64,000 nucleotides of DNA from UBA1413 sp964461455 (GTDB lineage Bacteria; Bacteroidota; Bacteroidia; Bacteroidales; Prolixibacteraceae), in NCBI GenBank assembly GCA_964461455.1, contig CAYWUJ010000007.1:21459-85458 (forward strand), in the 5' to 3' direction. How positions within the stretch are numbered: the stretch's first letter is position 1; the number at the start of each line of letters is the position of its first letter. The notes under the pieces were generated by a model. That model was not told where the DNA came from. It searched no databases and was given only the letters and a program-made list of their open reading frames with translations. A program made the translations under genes and the position numbers. Shown in pieces: positions 26,770 to 36,300 of this stretch.

Positions 26770-27522
26770 TTAATTTTTTGAATCGTACGCAGGGCAAGGC
26801 TTTTTTCCCATATAAATCTTATAGGTCAGATGAACCCCCAAAAATCCCATCCAGTCGTTGTTGTGCATCCAGTCGGTGAAAGTCACTTTTTCAGTCATCA
26901 GTGCCTGATCAGAAGGATCGTCCCATTTTCCATACCCCAGGGGGTCGTCCAGGTCATCCAAACCATCGTTGAAGAGTTTCCGCATCTGGTATTCTACGCC
27001 CACTCCCATACGCTTCCCGACATTCAGCTTAAAACCCATGCCAAAGGGAAGGGTGGGGGCAATGACGGAGTGATCACCGGGGTACCTTGCTTCAGGATGG
27101 CTGGGGTTTACGGCCGCCAGTTCACTCCTGACTTCATAATTATAATAGGATACCCCCGCACCCGCGGTGATATAACTCGTAAAGGAGGTATTCTTGTTCC
27201 CCAGCATATACCTGAGGTAGTTGATCTCCACCTGCAGCGAGAGGTCCTGCACCGGTTTGCTGAAATTCCAGTCTGCTCCCTGAAAGGTTCCTTCACCGGC
27301 AACCTTGCCGGTCAGAAACATCAGCCGGACACTGGTGCGCTGGTGAAAATTGTACCTGAAGTAACCTCCCAGCATGGGAAAGGTCTGCGGTACCAGGGTA
27401 TTCCCCCTGATGTCGCCCAGATATCCAGAAGCACCTCCCCAAATTCCGATATCGGCTGTCACCTGTGACCAGACTGCCCCCCCCCATAACAGCAAAGCTG
27501 TCATCAAAACTATCTTCCTCAT
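26770..27522 (-). CDS. DUF6089-type outer membrane beta-barrel protein
   Basis: A 250-residue exported protein with a cleavable signal peptide (MRKIVLMTALLLWGGAVWSQ). The body alternates hydrophobic and polar residues in strands separated by turns (DIGIWGGASGYLGDIRG, FPMLGGYFRYNFHQRTSVRL, GAGVSYYNYEV), typical of an eight- to ten-stranded barrel. It fits the Bacteroidota DUF6089 family, whose genes are usually found upstream of uppS-bamA as here. Function is unknown, but co-expression with BamA hints at outer-membrane assembly or stability. Confidence 0.82.
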   Translation of the reverse strand: MRKIVLMTALLLWGGAVWSQVTADIGIWGGASGYLGDIRGNTLVPQTFPMLGGYFRYNFHQRTSVRLMFLTGKVAGEGTFQGADWNFSKPVQDLSLQVEINYLRYMLGNKNTSFTSYITAGAGVSYYNYEVRSELAAVNPSHPEARYPGDHSVIAPTLPFGMGFKLNVGKRMGVGVEYQMRKLFNDGLDDLDDPLGYGKWDDPSDQALMTEKVTFTDWMHNNDWMGFLGVHLTYKIYMGKKPCPAYDSKN

Positions 27523-27828
27523 CGGATCCCAAATTTCATATTTCTACGCTGCACCGGGGTGTGGGTTGTCATCTGTTCACATTCTGTGTAAGCCGCTAAG
27601 CGAAAGGATATGCTGGCCGGAATCCAGGATGCCGGACAGCCCTGTAAAAGGAAATATTCCTGATTTTGCCCTTTGTAACTTACAGTAAATCAATGAACTA
27701 TATACCTGTTCTCTTAAACATAAATGAAAAAGAGTGGTACAAAAGTAATATAATTTGAAAAAATCCGCACCCGGACGCTCTTATAAAACCCTAACTGGGG
27801 TTAAAAATTGTTAAGTCCTGAAAATTTA
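27523..27828. other. 306-base intergenic region upstream of the DUF6089-uppS-bamA operon
   Basis: It holds no convincing gene. The A/T-rich part nearest nadK (about 27700-27800) contains the promoter box at 27740-27747. The rest would be a roughly 200-base leader; I see no riboswitch-like fold in it. Confidence 0.5.
27740..27747 (-). promoter_or_regulatory. Candidate promoter of the DUF6089-uppS-bamA-ompH operon
   Basis: On the minus strand TACTTTTG matches TAnnTTTG exactly. It lies in an A/T-rich stretch 218 bases before the DUF6089 ATG, giving a long leader. Confidence 0.5.
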
Positions 27829-28710
27829 TCAATTACGGCTGTCAGCGCCCCACATCAGCTTGTTGCGGAGGGTCTGGAAAAAGCTCTGTTCGGGGAGGTG
27901 GAGGGTTCTGAGGCGGAAGCCTGCCTTGCGGATGGTAATGGTGGTATCGAGGGGTACGGTAACCGAGCGGGAGTCGAGAGATGTCAGGTATTGATTTCCC
28001 CGTCCTTCCACCCTGAGATGAATCTCATAATGGTCGGGGACCACTACGGGTCTGACGGTCAGGTTATGGGGGGCGATGGGGTTGATGACGAAATTGGCGG
28101 CATCGGGAGCCAGGATGGGCCCGCCCACACTCAGGGAGTAAGCCGTGGACCCTGTGGGTGTGGCGATGATGAGCCCGTCGGCCCAGATCGAGGTCATGAA
28201 TTCCCCGTTGATGCTGGCCTGGATGTTGATCATCGAGGAACTGTCGGTCTTCAGCACCGTCATCTCATTGAGGGCGTAGTTGAATTCGAAATGGGGAGCT
28301 CCGTCGAGGGTCACCTCCAGGAGGCTCCGCTCGATAACGCTGTACTTCCCCTGAAGAATGCTGGTGAGTCCGTCGATGAGATGTTCCCTGCCGATATCGG
28401 CCAGGAATCCCAGCCTTCCGCTGTTCACCCCGACAATGGGAATCCCGAAATTCCGGATGGTGAGGAACGAGTGGAGAAAAGTCCCATCCCCGCCAATGCT
28501 GAAAACAAAGGAAACATCGCTGCTGAAATCCTCGTGAGAGCTGAAAAAACCGTCGACATGCGGGGTAAAACTCATTTCCCTGCTGAGAAACTCATCGAAA
28601 GGCCGGTAGATGATGATTTCCACGTCATTGTCGTTCAGGTGGCGGAAAAACTGTTTCAACACCGGAAGGTACTCTTCCTGGACCTGGGTTCCGAAAACGG
28701 CAACTTTCAT
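27829..28710 (-). CDS. nadK: NAD kinase
   Basis: A 293-residue enzyme phosphorylating NAD to NADP. The signature SIGGDGTFLHSF (GGDG at 73-76), NSGRLGFLADI and the C-terminal PTGSTAYSLSVGGPIL are all intact. The gene starts 10 bases after the CBS-domain protein stop and would share its transcript. The gap after it has a separate candidate promoter for the envelope block, so nadK need not be part of that operon. Confidence 0.95.
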   Translation of the reverse strand: MKVAVFGTQVQEEYLPVLKQFFRHLNDNDVEIIIYRPFDEFLSREMSFTPHVDGFFSSHEDFSSDVSFVFSIGGDGTFLHSFLTIRNFGIPIVGVNSGRLGFLADIGREHLIDGLTSILQGKYSVIERSLLEVTLDGAPHFEFNYALNEMTVLKTDSSSMINIQASINGEFMTSIWADGLIIATPTGSTAYSLSVGGPILAPDAANFVINPIAPHNLTVRPVVVPDHYEIHLRVEGRGNQYLTSLDSRSVTVPLDTTITIRKAGFRLRTLHLPEQSFFQTLRNKLMWGADSRN

Positions 28711-28720
28711 ATCAGGGGCT

Positions 28721-29386
28721 TTAGATGTTCATATAGCGGAGAAACTGCTCCATCCGGTCTTCGTACATGTCACTGAGCATGGATTCGTCGGAGTAAACGG
28801 CGGCGATTTCATAGTCGTAGCGGGTGAAAGTCTGGATGACCGCTGACAATTCTACCTTGTTGAGTTTCATGGTGATCTCTATGCTGTCGCTATTTTCCGT
28901 GCGGTTCACAAAAAGGCCGAGGATGCGGGTGTCGTTACCTTCGATAATCTGGCTGATCTGGCTGGCCGAGTAGTTGTTCCAGGTGGTGCGGAGGATAATG
29001 ACCCCTCCGGGTTCGGTCACCGAAAGGAGCTGGGCAAGCCTGGCCGATACGCCGGCGAGGGTGATGGCCCCCAGATAGTTGTGTTCTTCGTCAACCACGG
29101 CGATCACATCGAGGTTCAGCTTGTACATCACGGCAGCCACCTCAAAGAGGTGCTGGTGGGCGTGGACATGCGGGGTGTGGAGCTGAAGGGTGTGCTGCTC
29201 GATCTTCTCGCCGGCCAGGTTGAGATCATCGATCAGCCGGTCGGATATCAGTCCCAGGTACTCCCTTTCCTTGACCACGGGCAACTGGGACACCCTGTAC
29301 AGTTCCATCAGGGTCAGCGCCTGCTGCCCCGTGTCGGCGGGTGTGACCACCGGCAGACTCTCAGATATCAGTTTTTCCGCTAGCAC
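28721..29386 (-). CDS. CBS-domain protein (AcuB-like)
   Basis: A 221-residue protein with two CBS modules in the first 130 residues (MLAEKLISESLPVV..., VSQLPVVKEREYLGLISD, then LDVIAVVDEEHNYLGAITL) and a C-terminal ACT-like region (GGVIILRTTWNNYSASQISQII). CBS pairs bind adenosine nucleotides and sense energy state. The start codon is GTG at 29386 with AAGG just upstream; the next Met is too deep in the first module. It is the first gene before nadK, so it may tune or sense NAD(P)/ATP status, but that is inference. Confidence 0.87.
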   Translation of the reverse strand: MLAEKLISESLPVVTPADTGQQALTLMELYRVSQLPVVKEREYLGLISDRLIDDLNLAGEKIEQHTLQLHTPHVHAHQHLFEVAAVMYKLNLDVIAVVDEEHNYLGAITLAGVSARLAQLLSVTEPGGVIILRTTWNNYSASQISQIIEGNDTRILGLFVNRTENSDSIEITMKLNKVELSAVIQTFTRYDYEIAAVYSDESMLSDMYEDRMEQFLRYMNI

Positions 29387-29454
29387 ACCTTAAAGATGGG
29401 ATAATTTTTCTATTCGCAGTCAAAGTTGTACCTTGCAGCGTCAAAATTAGTAAA

Positions 29455-30171
29455 ATGACAAGACTAAGTGTAAATATAAATAAAATTGCCACCCTGCGCA
29501 ATGCCAGGGGGGGTAATGTTCCTGATGTGGTTCAGACAGCCGTGGATTGTCAGCGGTTTGGCGCCCAGGGAATCACCGTCCATCCCCGTCCCGATGAACG
29601 GCATATCAGACGCCGTGATGTTTTTGACCTGAAGCCGGTGATCACTACCGAGTTTAACATAGAGGGATATCCCACTCCTGAGTTTCTGGAGCTGGTAATT
29701 GCCGTGAAGGCCGATCAGGTCACCCTGGTTCCCGATGCTCCGGGGCAGCTCACCAGCGACCATGGCTGGGATACCCGCCGTCACCTCTCCTTTTTGCAGG
29801 AGACCGTGGCCCGTTTGCAGGATGAGGGAATCCGCACTTCCCTGTTTGTTGACCCTGACCCTGAACTGGTGGAGTTTGCCGCCCTGTCGGGGACCAACCG
29901 CATAGAACTCTATACCGAGCCTTATGCATCAGGGTATCCCGCCAATCGCGAAAAGGCACTCCTTCCCTTTCTGGAAGCTGCCCTGAAAGCCCGCGAACTG
30001 GGCCTTGGCCTCAACGCAGGGCATGACCTCAGCCTCACCAACCTGCGCTTCCTGAAACAGGCCATCCCTTTCATCGATGAGGTCTCCATCGGCCACGCCC
30101 TTATCGCCGATGCCCTATACCTGGGACTGGAAGAGACCATTCACCGCTACCTCGATTGCCTGAAAGATTGA
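29455..30171 (+). CDS. pdxJ: Pyridoxine 5-phosphate synthase
   Basis: A 238-residue TIM-barrel enzyme condensing 1-deoxyxylulose 5-phosphate with aminoacetone 3-phosphate to give pyridoxine phosphate. Typical sequences are LSVNINKIATLRNARGGN at the start, the active-site GITVHPRPDERHIRRRDV near residue 40, and the C-terminal LNAGHDLSLTNL phosphate loop. Divergent from the CBS-nadK operon with 68 bases between. The TACCTTGC near 29428 is one base short of the -7 consensus. Confidence 0.95.
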   Translation: MTRLSVNINKIATLRNARGGNVPDVVQTAVDCQRFGAQGITVHPRPDERHIRRRDVFDLKPVITTEFNIEGYPTPEFLELVIAVKADQVTLVPDAPGQLTSDHGWDTRRHLSFLQETVARLQDEGIRTSLFVDPDPELVEFAALSGTNRIELYTEPYASGYPANREKALLPFLEAALKARELGLGLNAGHDLSLTNLRFLKQAIPFIDEVSIGHALIADALYLGLEETIHRYLDCLKD

Positions 30172-30199
30172 ACCCGGCTTTCTCATGGAAAATTGCGGA

Positions 30200-30318
30200 A
30201 CATGAAATACCCATGCCATTTCTTTGCACCAACCGTGATGAAATTGCGAAGCCATTTTTTGCGACCGCTGAAAGGCGACAATAACCGCAAAAATAAATCA
30301 ATCATGGCTATTACATGT
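30200..30318 (-). repeat. Long palindromic intergenic repeat, copy B
   Basis: A 119-base element between pdxJ and the hydrolase gene, oriented opposite to copy A. Ends are ACATGAAATACCCATG (30200-30215) and CATGGCTATTACATGT (30303-30318), an imperfect inverted pair. Its reverse complement shares with copy A the blocks TTATTTTTGCG, TTATTGTC, TTTCAGCGGTCGCAA and TTTCATCACGGTTGGTGCA. Confidence 0.8.
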
Positions 30319-30346
30319 GGCCGTTAAAAACAAACAATTTATTCAC

Positions 30347-31150
30347 ATGAAACTCTATTACAGGAAAGAGGGTGAGGGAGAGCCCCTGGTGATTCTCCAC
30401 GGATTATACGGATCCTCTGACAATTGGCTGGCGGTAGCCAGGAAGCTGTCGGAGCGCTATACCGTATGGTCGGTAGACCATCGCAACCACGGGCGTTCCC
30501 CCCACCATCCCGAACATAGCTATGCCGCCATGCGTGATGACCTGGCTGAGTTTTTTGAGACCCACCACCTGGGACCCGCAGTGATCCTGGGGCACAGCAT
30601 GGGGGGTAAGGTGGCCATGCTGTTTGCTGCCGACTATCCCGAAAAGGTGAAGAAGCTGATCATCGCCGACATTGCCCCGAAAGATTATCTGACCATGGAG
30701 GATGAAAGCCAGTATTACCTGCATCGTAATATCCTGTTGGCATTGCAGGAACTCGACATCTCAGGGTATACTGAAAGGAGCCAGGTAGAGGAGAGACTTG
30801 CCGAAAAGATCGCCGATCCCCGCATCATTCAGTTTTTGCTGAAAAATACCGCACGTGAGCCTGTCACCCATCGTCTGAAGTGGCGCCTGAACGCCGTGGC
30901 CCTTTATGAAAACCTGGAAGAGATCGTGGGCGGCGTGAACCGCCGGTGGATCGATGACCGCATCCCTATCACCACCTATCCCGTGGTTTTCATCAGAGGT
31001 CTCCTCTCACGCTATATCACCGACGATGATATTCCGGCCATCAGGGAAATCTATCCGGAAGCCCGCATTGTGGATATTCCCGGTGCCGGCCACTGGCTGC
31101 ATGCCGAACAACCCAAGCTTTTTCTGAAAGCCGTCACCGAATGTTGCTGA
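30347..31150 (+). CDS. Alpha/beta hydrolase (YbfF-like esterase)
   Basis: A 267-residue alpha/beta-hydrolase fold protein. The oxyanion-hole segment LHGLYGSSDNW, the nucleophile elbow GHSMGGKVAM (Ser near residue 85) and the C-terminal catalytic histidine in GAGHWLHAEQP are present. Similar to the YbfF/BioH group of carboxylesterases; the substrate is unknown. The ATG at 30347 is preferred over an in-frame GTG at 30317, which lies within the terminal inverted repeat of element B. A perfect CCGGCCGG hairpin follows immediately after the stop. Confidence 0.87.
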   Translation: MKLYYRKEGEGEPLVILHGLYGSSDNWLAVARKLSERYTVWSVDHRNHGRSPHHPEHSYAAMRDDLAEFFETHHLGPAVILGHSMGGKVAMLFAADYPEKVKKLIIADIAPKDYLTMEDESQYYLHRNILLALQELDISGYTERSQVEERLAEKIADPRIIQFLLKNTAREPVTHRLKWRLNAVALYENLEEIVGGVNRRWIDDRIPITTYPVVFIRGLLSRYITDDDIPAIREIYPEARIVDIPGAGHWLHAEQPKLFLKAVTECC

Positions 31151-31172
31151 CCGGCCGGAAATAACCGGCCGG
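31151..31172 (+). terminator. GC hairpin after the hydrolase gene
   Basis: A perfect inverted repeat, CCGGCCGG-AAATAA-CCGGCCGG, begins one base after the stop and is followed by ATAAAAAG rather than a T run. It may act as an imperfect terminator or mRNA-end stabiliser before the CotH gene 17 bases further on. Confidence 0.45.
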
Positions 31173-31188
31173 ATAAAAAGTTTTGAAA

Positions 31189-33078
31189 ATGAATACTTTC
31201 CGGTACTCCCTTATAGTTTTGACGTCGTTACTGGCCTTATTTTTCACGGCATGCCGTGAGGACGACCCGCCGGAGTTGAGTGATGAGGCCGATATCGTGT
31301 CATTCATGATCGCCAAAAACCAGAATCCCTCCCTCACGAAAGATTATGCCGGGGTCATCGACCAGCCGGCACAACATATTGCGCTTTACTTTGAGGATGA
31401 GGAGTATTCCGGATTGCTGACCCCAACCATCGGAGTTTCCCCGGGTGCTGTGGTTTCCCCGGCTTCGGGAGTGGCGGTAAGCTTTGCCTCGCCGGTAACC
31501 TATACCATTACGGCTCCTTCGGGAGTGAAGAAAAACTATACCGTATCGCTGAGCTACCCGGGAGGAGAACCTCTGGTCACGGGAGTGCGGATCAATAACA
31601 TCCCTTGTCCGGTCGACCAGGCTTCCGGCAGATATTTCTTTTCGGTGGCTCCCGGAGGAACTTCCGCGGTCAGGGTTTTTTGCATTGGTCAGAATACTGC
31701 TGAGTTTACCGTGGGCGGTGTCACCGCTTCCAACAACAGCGTGGTGACTATTCCCGGTTTTGCCGCAGGCACCACCCTGGAAATCATACCCCGGAGCAAG
31801 TCGGGGAAAACGGGAACCCCCGTGCAACTGGTGCTCACCTCCCTGCCCCTGGTCGTTGTGGAAGCACAGGGGACCATCGTCAACAATCCAAAGACCGAAT
31901 GTCACATTGCGCTGATTGATCCGGCGGGGAAGACCAACGACTCATTATATTATTTCCCTGCCCATCGTGCCGGCATTGAAATCCGCGGGGGAAAGGCCCA
32001 GGAGTATCCCAAGAAGTCATACAGCCTGGAATTCCGCATGCCCACGGGCACCGAAGAAGTGCCCGATGGAACCAGGCTGCTGGGGCTCCGTGATGACGGC
32101 GACTGGATCCTTGATGCCATGTATATCGACCATGCCAGAATGCGCAACCGCCTCTCCACCGATATCTGGACGGCCATCAACAAGGTGCCCCATTTTTCAA
32201 AGGAACCAAAAGCAGTCAATGGTACACACGGCGCCTTCGTGGAACTTTTCATCAATGACAACTACCAGGGTTTGTACTGCCTCACTGAACGCATCGACCG
32301 CAAACAGCTGCAGCTGAATAAAAAACAGGGATACTGTTACAAGGCCAGCGAATGGAGTCCGTCAACGGAATTTGTGAACGGCGATGCCGCATATAATAAT
32401 AATATGAATGACTGGGATGGCTGGGAACTGGAATACCAGGCCGAAAACGGAATGGCCTCCTCACCCCAGGTCAAATGGGAACCCCTGCGCAATTTCATCC
32501 GCTATACCGTGATGTCGGGTAATGCCGATTTTATGACCAACATCCCCCAGCGCATGGATCTCGCCAACCTGGCCGACTACCTCCTCTTCATCAACGCCAT
32601 CGGCGCCGATGACAACTCGGGAAAGAACATTTATTTTTCCTTCTATGGCACTGGCTGGGAGAAGTTTTTCATCACTCCCTGGGATCTGGATGCCTCATGG
32701 GGTAGAAAATCGGACGGGACTCTCCTTGACCTTCGCAGTGGAGATTTCATTGGAGTGACGGGCATCCCCGGTGTGAACTCGCGCTATTGCCGCCCCAATG
32801 CCTTTTTCATGCGCATGACCGCACTCAACCCTGCAGGTTTCAGGAGCCTCCTCAAATCACGGTGGCTGGAACTGCGCCAGGGTGAGCTCTCCATGACCAG
32901 CCTGTCACAACGCATGGACACCTACCGCCAACAACTCCTCACCTCAGGCGCCTACGACCGCGAAAAACAAAAATGGCCCGATAATATCTCCCCTCTTGAT
33001 GACGAAACCCAATACATGCTCTCCTGGATAGAAAACAGGATAAGCCAGGTCGACCAATACCTCCTGGAATTCCGGTAA
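31189..33078 (+). CDS. CotH-family kinase-like surface lipoprotein
   Basis: A 629-residue lipoprotein: signal peptide with lipobox LFFTAC (Cys near residue 22), an N-terminal DUF5018-like Ig-type domain (about 30-115, ending PVTYTITAPSGVKKNYTVSL), then the CotH domain from about 225. CotH hallmarks are IRGGKAQEYPKKSYSLEF, GLYCLTERIDRK, the LFINAIGADDNSGKNIYF segment and the metal-binding ITPWDLDASWG. CotH is an atypical protein kinase fold; in Bacteroidota such proteins are often surface-exposed and near PULs. It precedes susC by 234 bases and probably belongs to the locus. Substrate unknown. Confidence 0.85.
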   Translation: MNTFRYSLIVLTSLLALFFTACREDDPPELSDEADIVSFMIAKNQNPSLTKDYAGVIDQPAQHIALYFEDEEYSGLLTPTIGVSPGAVVSPASGVAVSFASPVTYTITAPSGVKKNYTVSLSYPGGEPLVTGVRINNIPCPVDQASGRYFFSVAPGGTSAVRVFCIGQNTAEFTVGGVTASNNSVVTIPGFAAGTTLEIIPRSKSGKTGTPVQLVLTSLPLVVVEAQGTIVNNPKTECHIALIDPAGKTNDSLYYFPAHRAGIEIRGGKAQEYPKKSYSLEFRMPTGTEEVPDGTRLLGLRDDGDWILDAMYIDHARMRNRLSTDIWTAINKVPHFSKEPKAVNGTHGAFVELFINDNYQGLYCLTERIDRKQLQLNKKQGYCYKASEWSPSTEFVNGDAAYNNNMNDWDGWELEYQAENGMASSPQVKWEPLRNFIRYTVMSGNADFMTNIPQRMDLANLADYLLFINAIGADDNSGKNIYFSFYGTGWEKFFITPWDLDASWGRKSDGTLLDLRSGDFIGVTGIPGVNSRYCRPNAFFMRMTALNPAGFRSLLKSRWLELRQGELSMTSLSQRMDTYRQQLLTSGAYDREKQKWPDNISPLDDETQYMLSWIENRISQVDQYLLEFR

Positions 33079-33230
33079 CACTCTGCCGGTCAGTTTCACC
33101 CTCACCTCCTTTTCTCCTCCCCGGTGCCCTTTGCGGCCTTTCCGGAAAATCAACCTTCAGACTGAAAGAAAATAGCCTCGTTTGATTGCAATATGAGTAT
33201 TTTTTACTATTTTTAGTTAGGTTAAATCTC

Positions 33231-33294
33231 TTCCGGGAAATCTTCTGGGAGTGAATTCCCGGGAATGATTGACCAACCGTTCTGCAAAGGTCAA
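33231..33294 (+). promoter_or_regulatory. Structured leader upstream of the SusC gene
   Basis: Two inverted repeats lie shortly before the SusC ATG. TTCCGGGAA (33231-33239) can pair imperfectly with TTCCCGGGAA (33256-33265), and TTGACC (33269-33274) pairs perfectly with GGTCAA (33289-33294). An A/T-rich stretch with TATTTTTA, close to the -7 box, lies upstream near 33210. The leader could carry post-transcriptional control. Confidence 0.4.
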
Positions 33295-33312
33295 ATCTTA
33301 ATAACAAAACCT

Positions 33313-36300
33313 ATGAAAAAAAGCCGGAATTTTTGCATTCCCGGATCGGGGGATGTAGTTGTGACGTTTACCAAAAGCACCTTATGTGTGCTGTTTTTTG
33401 GGTTTTTAATGACATTTCTCACAGGAAGCCGGGTGTATGGCCAGATGGCTATGAACACTACCGGAGTTCATCCATTCTCTTCAGCGGAACAGCAGCAAAG
33501 GTCGGTCAGGGGGACAGTGACCGACCGGGCAGGCCAGCCGCTTCCCGGAGTATCGGTAGTGGTGAAGGGGACCACAACGGGTATTACTACCGATGTGAAC
33601 GGGAGTTTCTTCATTCAGATTCCCTCAGGTGCCGCTGTTTTGTCGGTGTCATTTGTAGGAATGAAATCACAGGAGATCATCATCGGAAACCAGTCGGTTT
33701 TCAATGTTGTTCTGGAGGAGGAGACCATAGGCCTCGATGAGGTGGTGGTCGTAGGGTATGGTACGGTAAAGAAGAGTGATGTGACGGGCGCCCTCACCAG
33801 TGTGACGGAGAAGGCGATCAAGGAGCGGCCGGTACAGAATGCTCTTCAGGCCATGCAGGGGAAAGCGGCAGGGGTCGACATTGTCTCCAATGTGCGTCCC
33901 GGGGAAACGGCCTCCATTAACATCAGGGGGACCCGTTCGATCAACGGTTCCAACTCTCCCTTGTTTGTGGTCGACGGGATCATCCTGATGGGAACCATCA
34001 ACGATATCAATCCCAACGATATCGCCAGCATCGAAATTCTAAAGGATGCCTCTGCGACAGCGATATACGGATCACGGGGCGCCAACGGGGTGGTCCTGGT
34101 CACGACCAAATCAGGCAAAAGGGGTATGGTCTCAGTCAATTACGATGCCACCCTCTCCATAGACAACATCAGGTCGGTGACCGACTGGGCGTCGGCAGGG
34201 GAGGCCATTGACCGTTTCAGGCTGGCGCATGTCAACGGAGGGACGTATAAATCGGGGGCCAATGCCCTGAAATATCCCGATCCGTTTGCCGACATCCAGA
34301 TGTTCGGGAACAACGATGCCATGACTATTGAAGCCATCAGAGCAGGGTATGAATGGAATGACCCCGGAAGCTATACCTCGGTGAAGACCCGTGCTGCCAC
34401 TACCGAGGAGAAAGCACTGGGATGGCCCGACCAGATCCCGCTCTACAATTCCTCCAATATTCCCACCACCGACTGGATTGGCCTGCTGACCAAACCCAGC
34501 CAGACCCACAACCATCTTCTTTCATTTACAGCGGGTACCCCGGTTTCCAGGCTCTATATGTCAGTGGGGTATCTCAATAACGACGGAACCCAGGAGAACC
34601 AGTCCTACAAGAGGTACACCTTCCGTCTCAACGGAGACCTCACCCCCACCAAATGGCTGAACGTGGGAGCCTCCCTGAGCGCTTCCCGTTCCATTCAGGA
34701 GTATGGGGCCAGTAACCGCACGGGAACGGCCACTTACCCCAAGGATGCCTATGGTAATGCCCTCAGCCAGTATCTGATGGCCCAACCCTACGACAACGAC
34801 GGAAAACTAATTGAGTTCCCGGGGAACAATACTACTATTCCTGTATGGAATCCCCTGATCGACATCGAACATGCCGAAGACCAGCGTCAGGCCACCAATT
34901 TTAATGCGAACCTTTTTGCCGAGCTGAAGTTCACTCCCTGGGTCCGCTACCGCCTCAACTTCGGTACCGGCCTCCGGAATTACCGCAATGCCACCTTTCA
35001 GGGGTCCCAGTCGACCCTCCTGCGGAAGGCAACACCTCCCACCTCCACGGCCTCCTATGATTCCGGAGAATCGTGGCAATATATGGTGGAAAACCTGCTC
35101 TTCTTCGACAAGAGCTTCGGCGTTCATACGCTGGGTCTGACACTGATGCAGTCGGCACAATACTATACCAGCGAGTCTTCGAACCTCGCTGCTTCCAAGA
35201 TCCTCTACAACTCCAGTAAGTGGTATAACCTCAGCGCCAACCTCAACGGGAAACCCAACAGCTACGGCACAGGCTTCAACGAAAGCTCACTCCAGTCATA
35301 CATGGCCCGCCTCAATTACAATCTGAAGGACCGCTATCTGCTTACGGCCACAGGACGCTGGGATGGTTCCTCGGTGCTGGCCACCGGCAATAAGTGGGAT
35401 TTCTTCCCTTCGTTTGCCGTGGCATGGAAAATTCAGGAGGAGGAGTTCCTGAAACCGGCGGAGGCTGTCAACGAGTTGAAGCTCCGCATAGGGTGGGGCG
35501 TCACCGGTAACAGTGGCGTGGGTTCTTATACCACCATGGGCCCGCTCACCCAATACAACTATGTCTTCGGCACGGCTCCTGCCATTGGTTATATTCCCAT
35601 GATGATGGCCAACCCGGCACTTGGTTGGGAAAAGACAGCCCAGTGGAACGCCGGAATAGATTTCGGGTTTTTTAATAACAGGATTTCGGGTTCGGTCGAC
35701 CTGTACCAGTCCAATACCAGCGACATCCTGATGACCCGCGATCTCCCGCCGGTCATCGGCTACTCCAGTATTTGGTACAATATCGGCAAGATGAAAAACC
35801 AGGGAATCGAAATTTCCCTTTCGAGCGTCAATATTGACCGCAGGGGCTTTCGCTGGATGACCGACCTGAACTGGTCGGCCAACAAGGAGGAGATTGTCGA
35901 ACTGGTAAACGGCGAGGAGGACATGGTCTCCAACGGATGGTTCATTGGCCATCCCCTGCAGGTTTTTCGCGATTATGAGGTCGCCGGGTTATGGCAGGAT
36001 ACTCCTGAAGACCTGGCGGAAATCGCCAAATGGGCGGCCAACGGGGTCAATTTTGCCCCCGGCCAGTATAAACCGGTGGAACAGGGAACTCCCGACTATA
36101 AACTGACTACCGATGACATGGTCATCCGCGGAACTATCCGCCCCAAATGGGTGGCCGGCATGACCAATACCTTTTCATACCATAATTTCGAACTCTCCTT
36201 CTTCATGTATGCCCGCATCGGGCAATCCTACCTCTCCCCGCTGGTCCCCGGGGGAATCACCGGAGGTAATTTCGTAGGCTACGTCAGAAGTGCCGATCCT

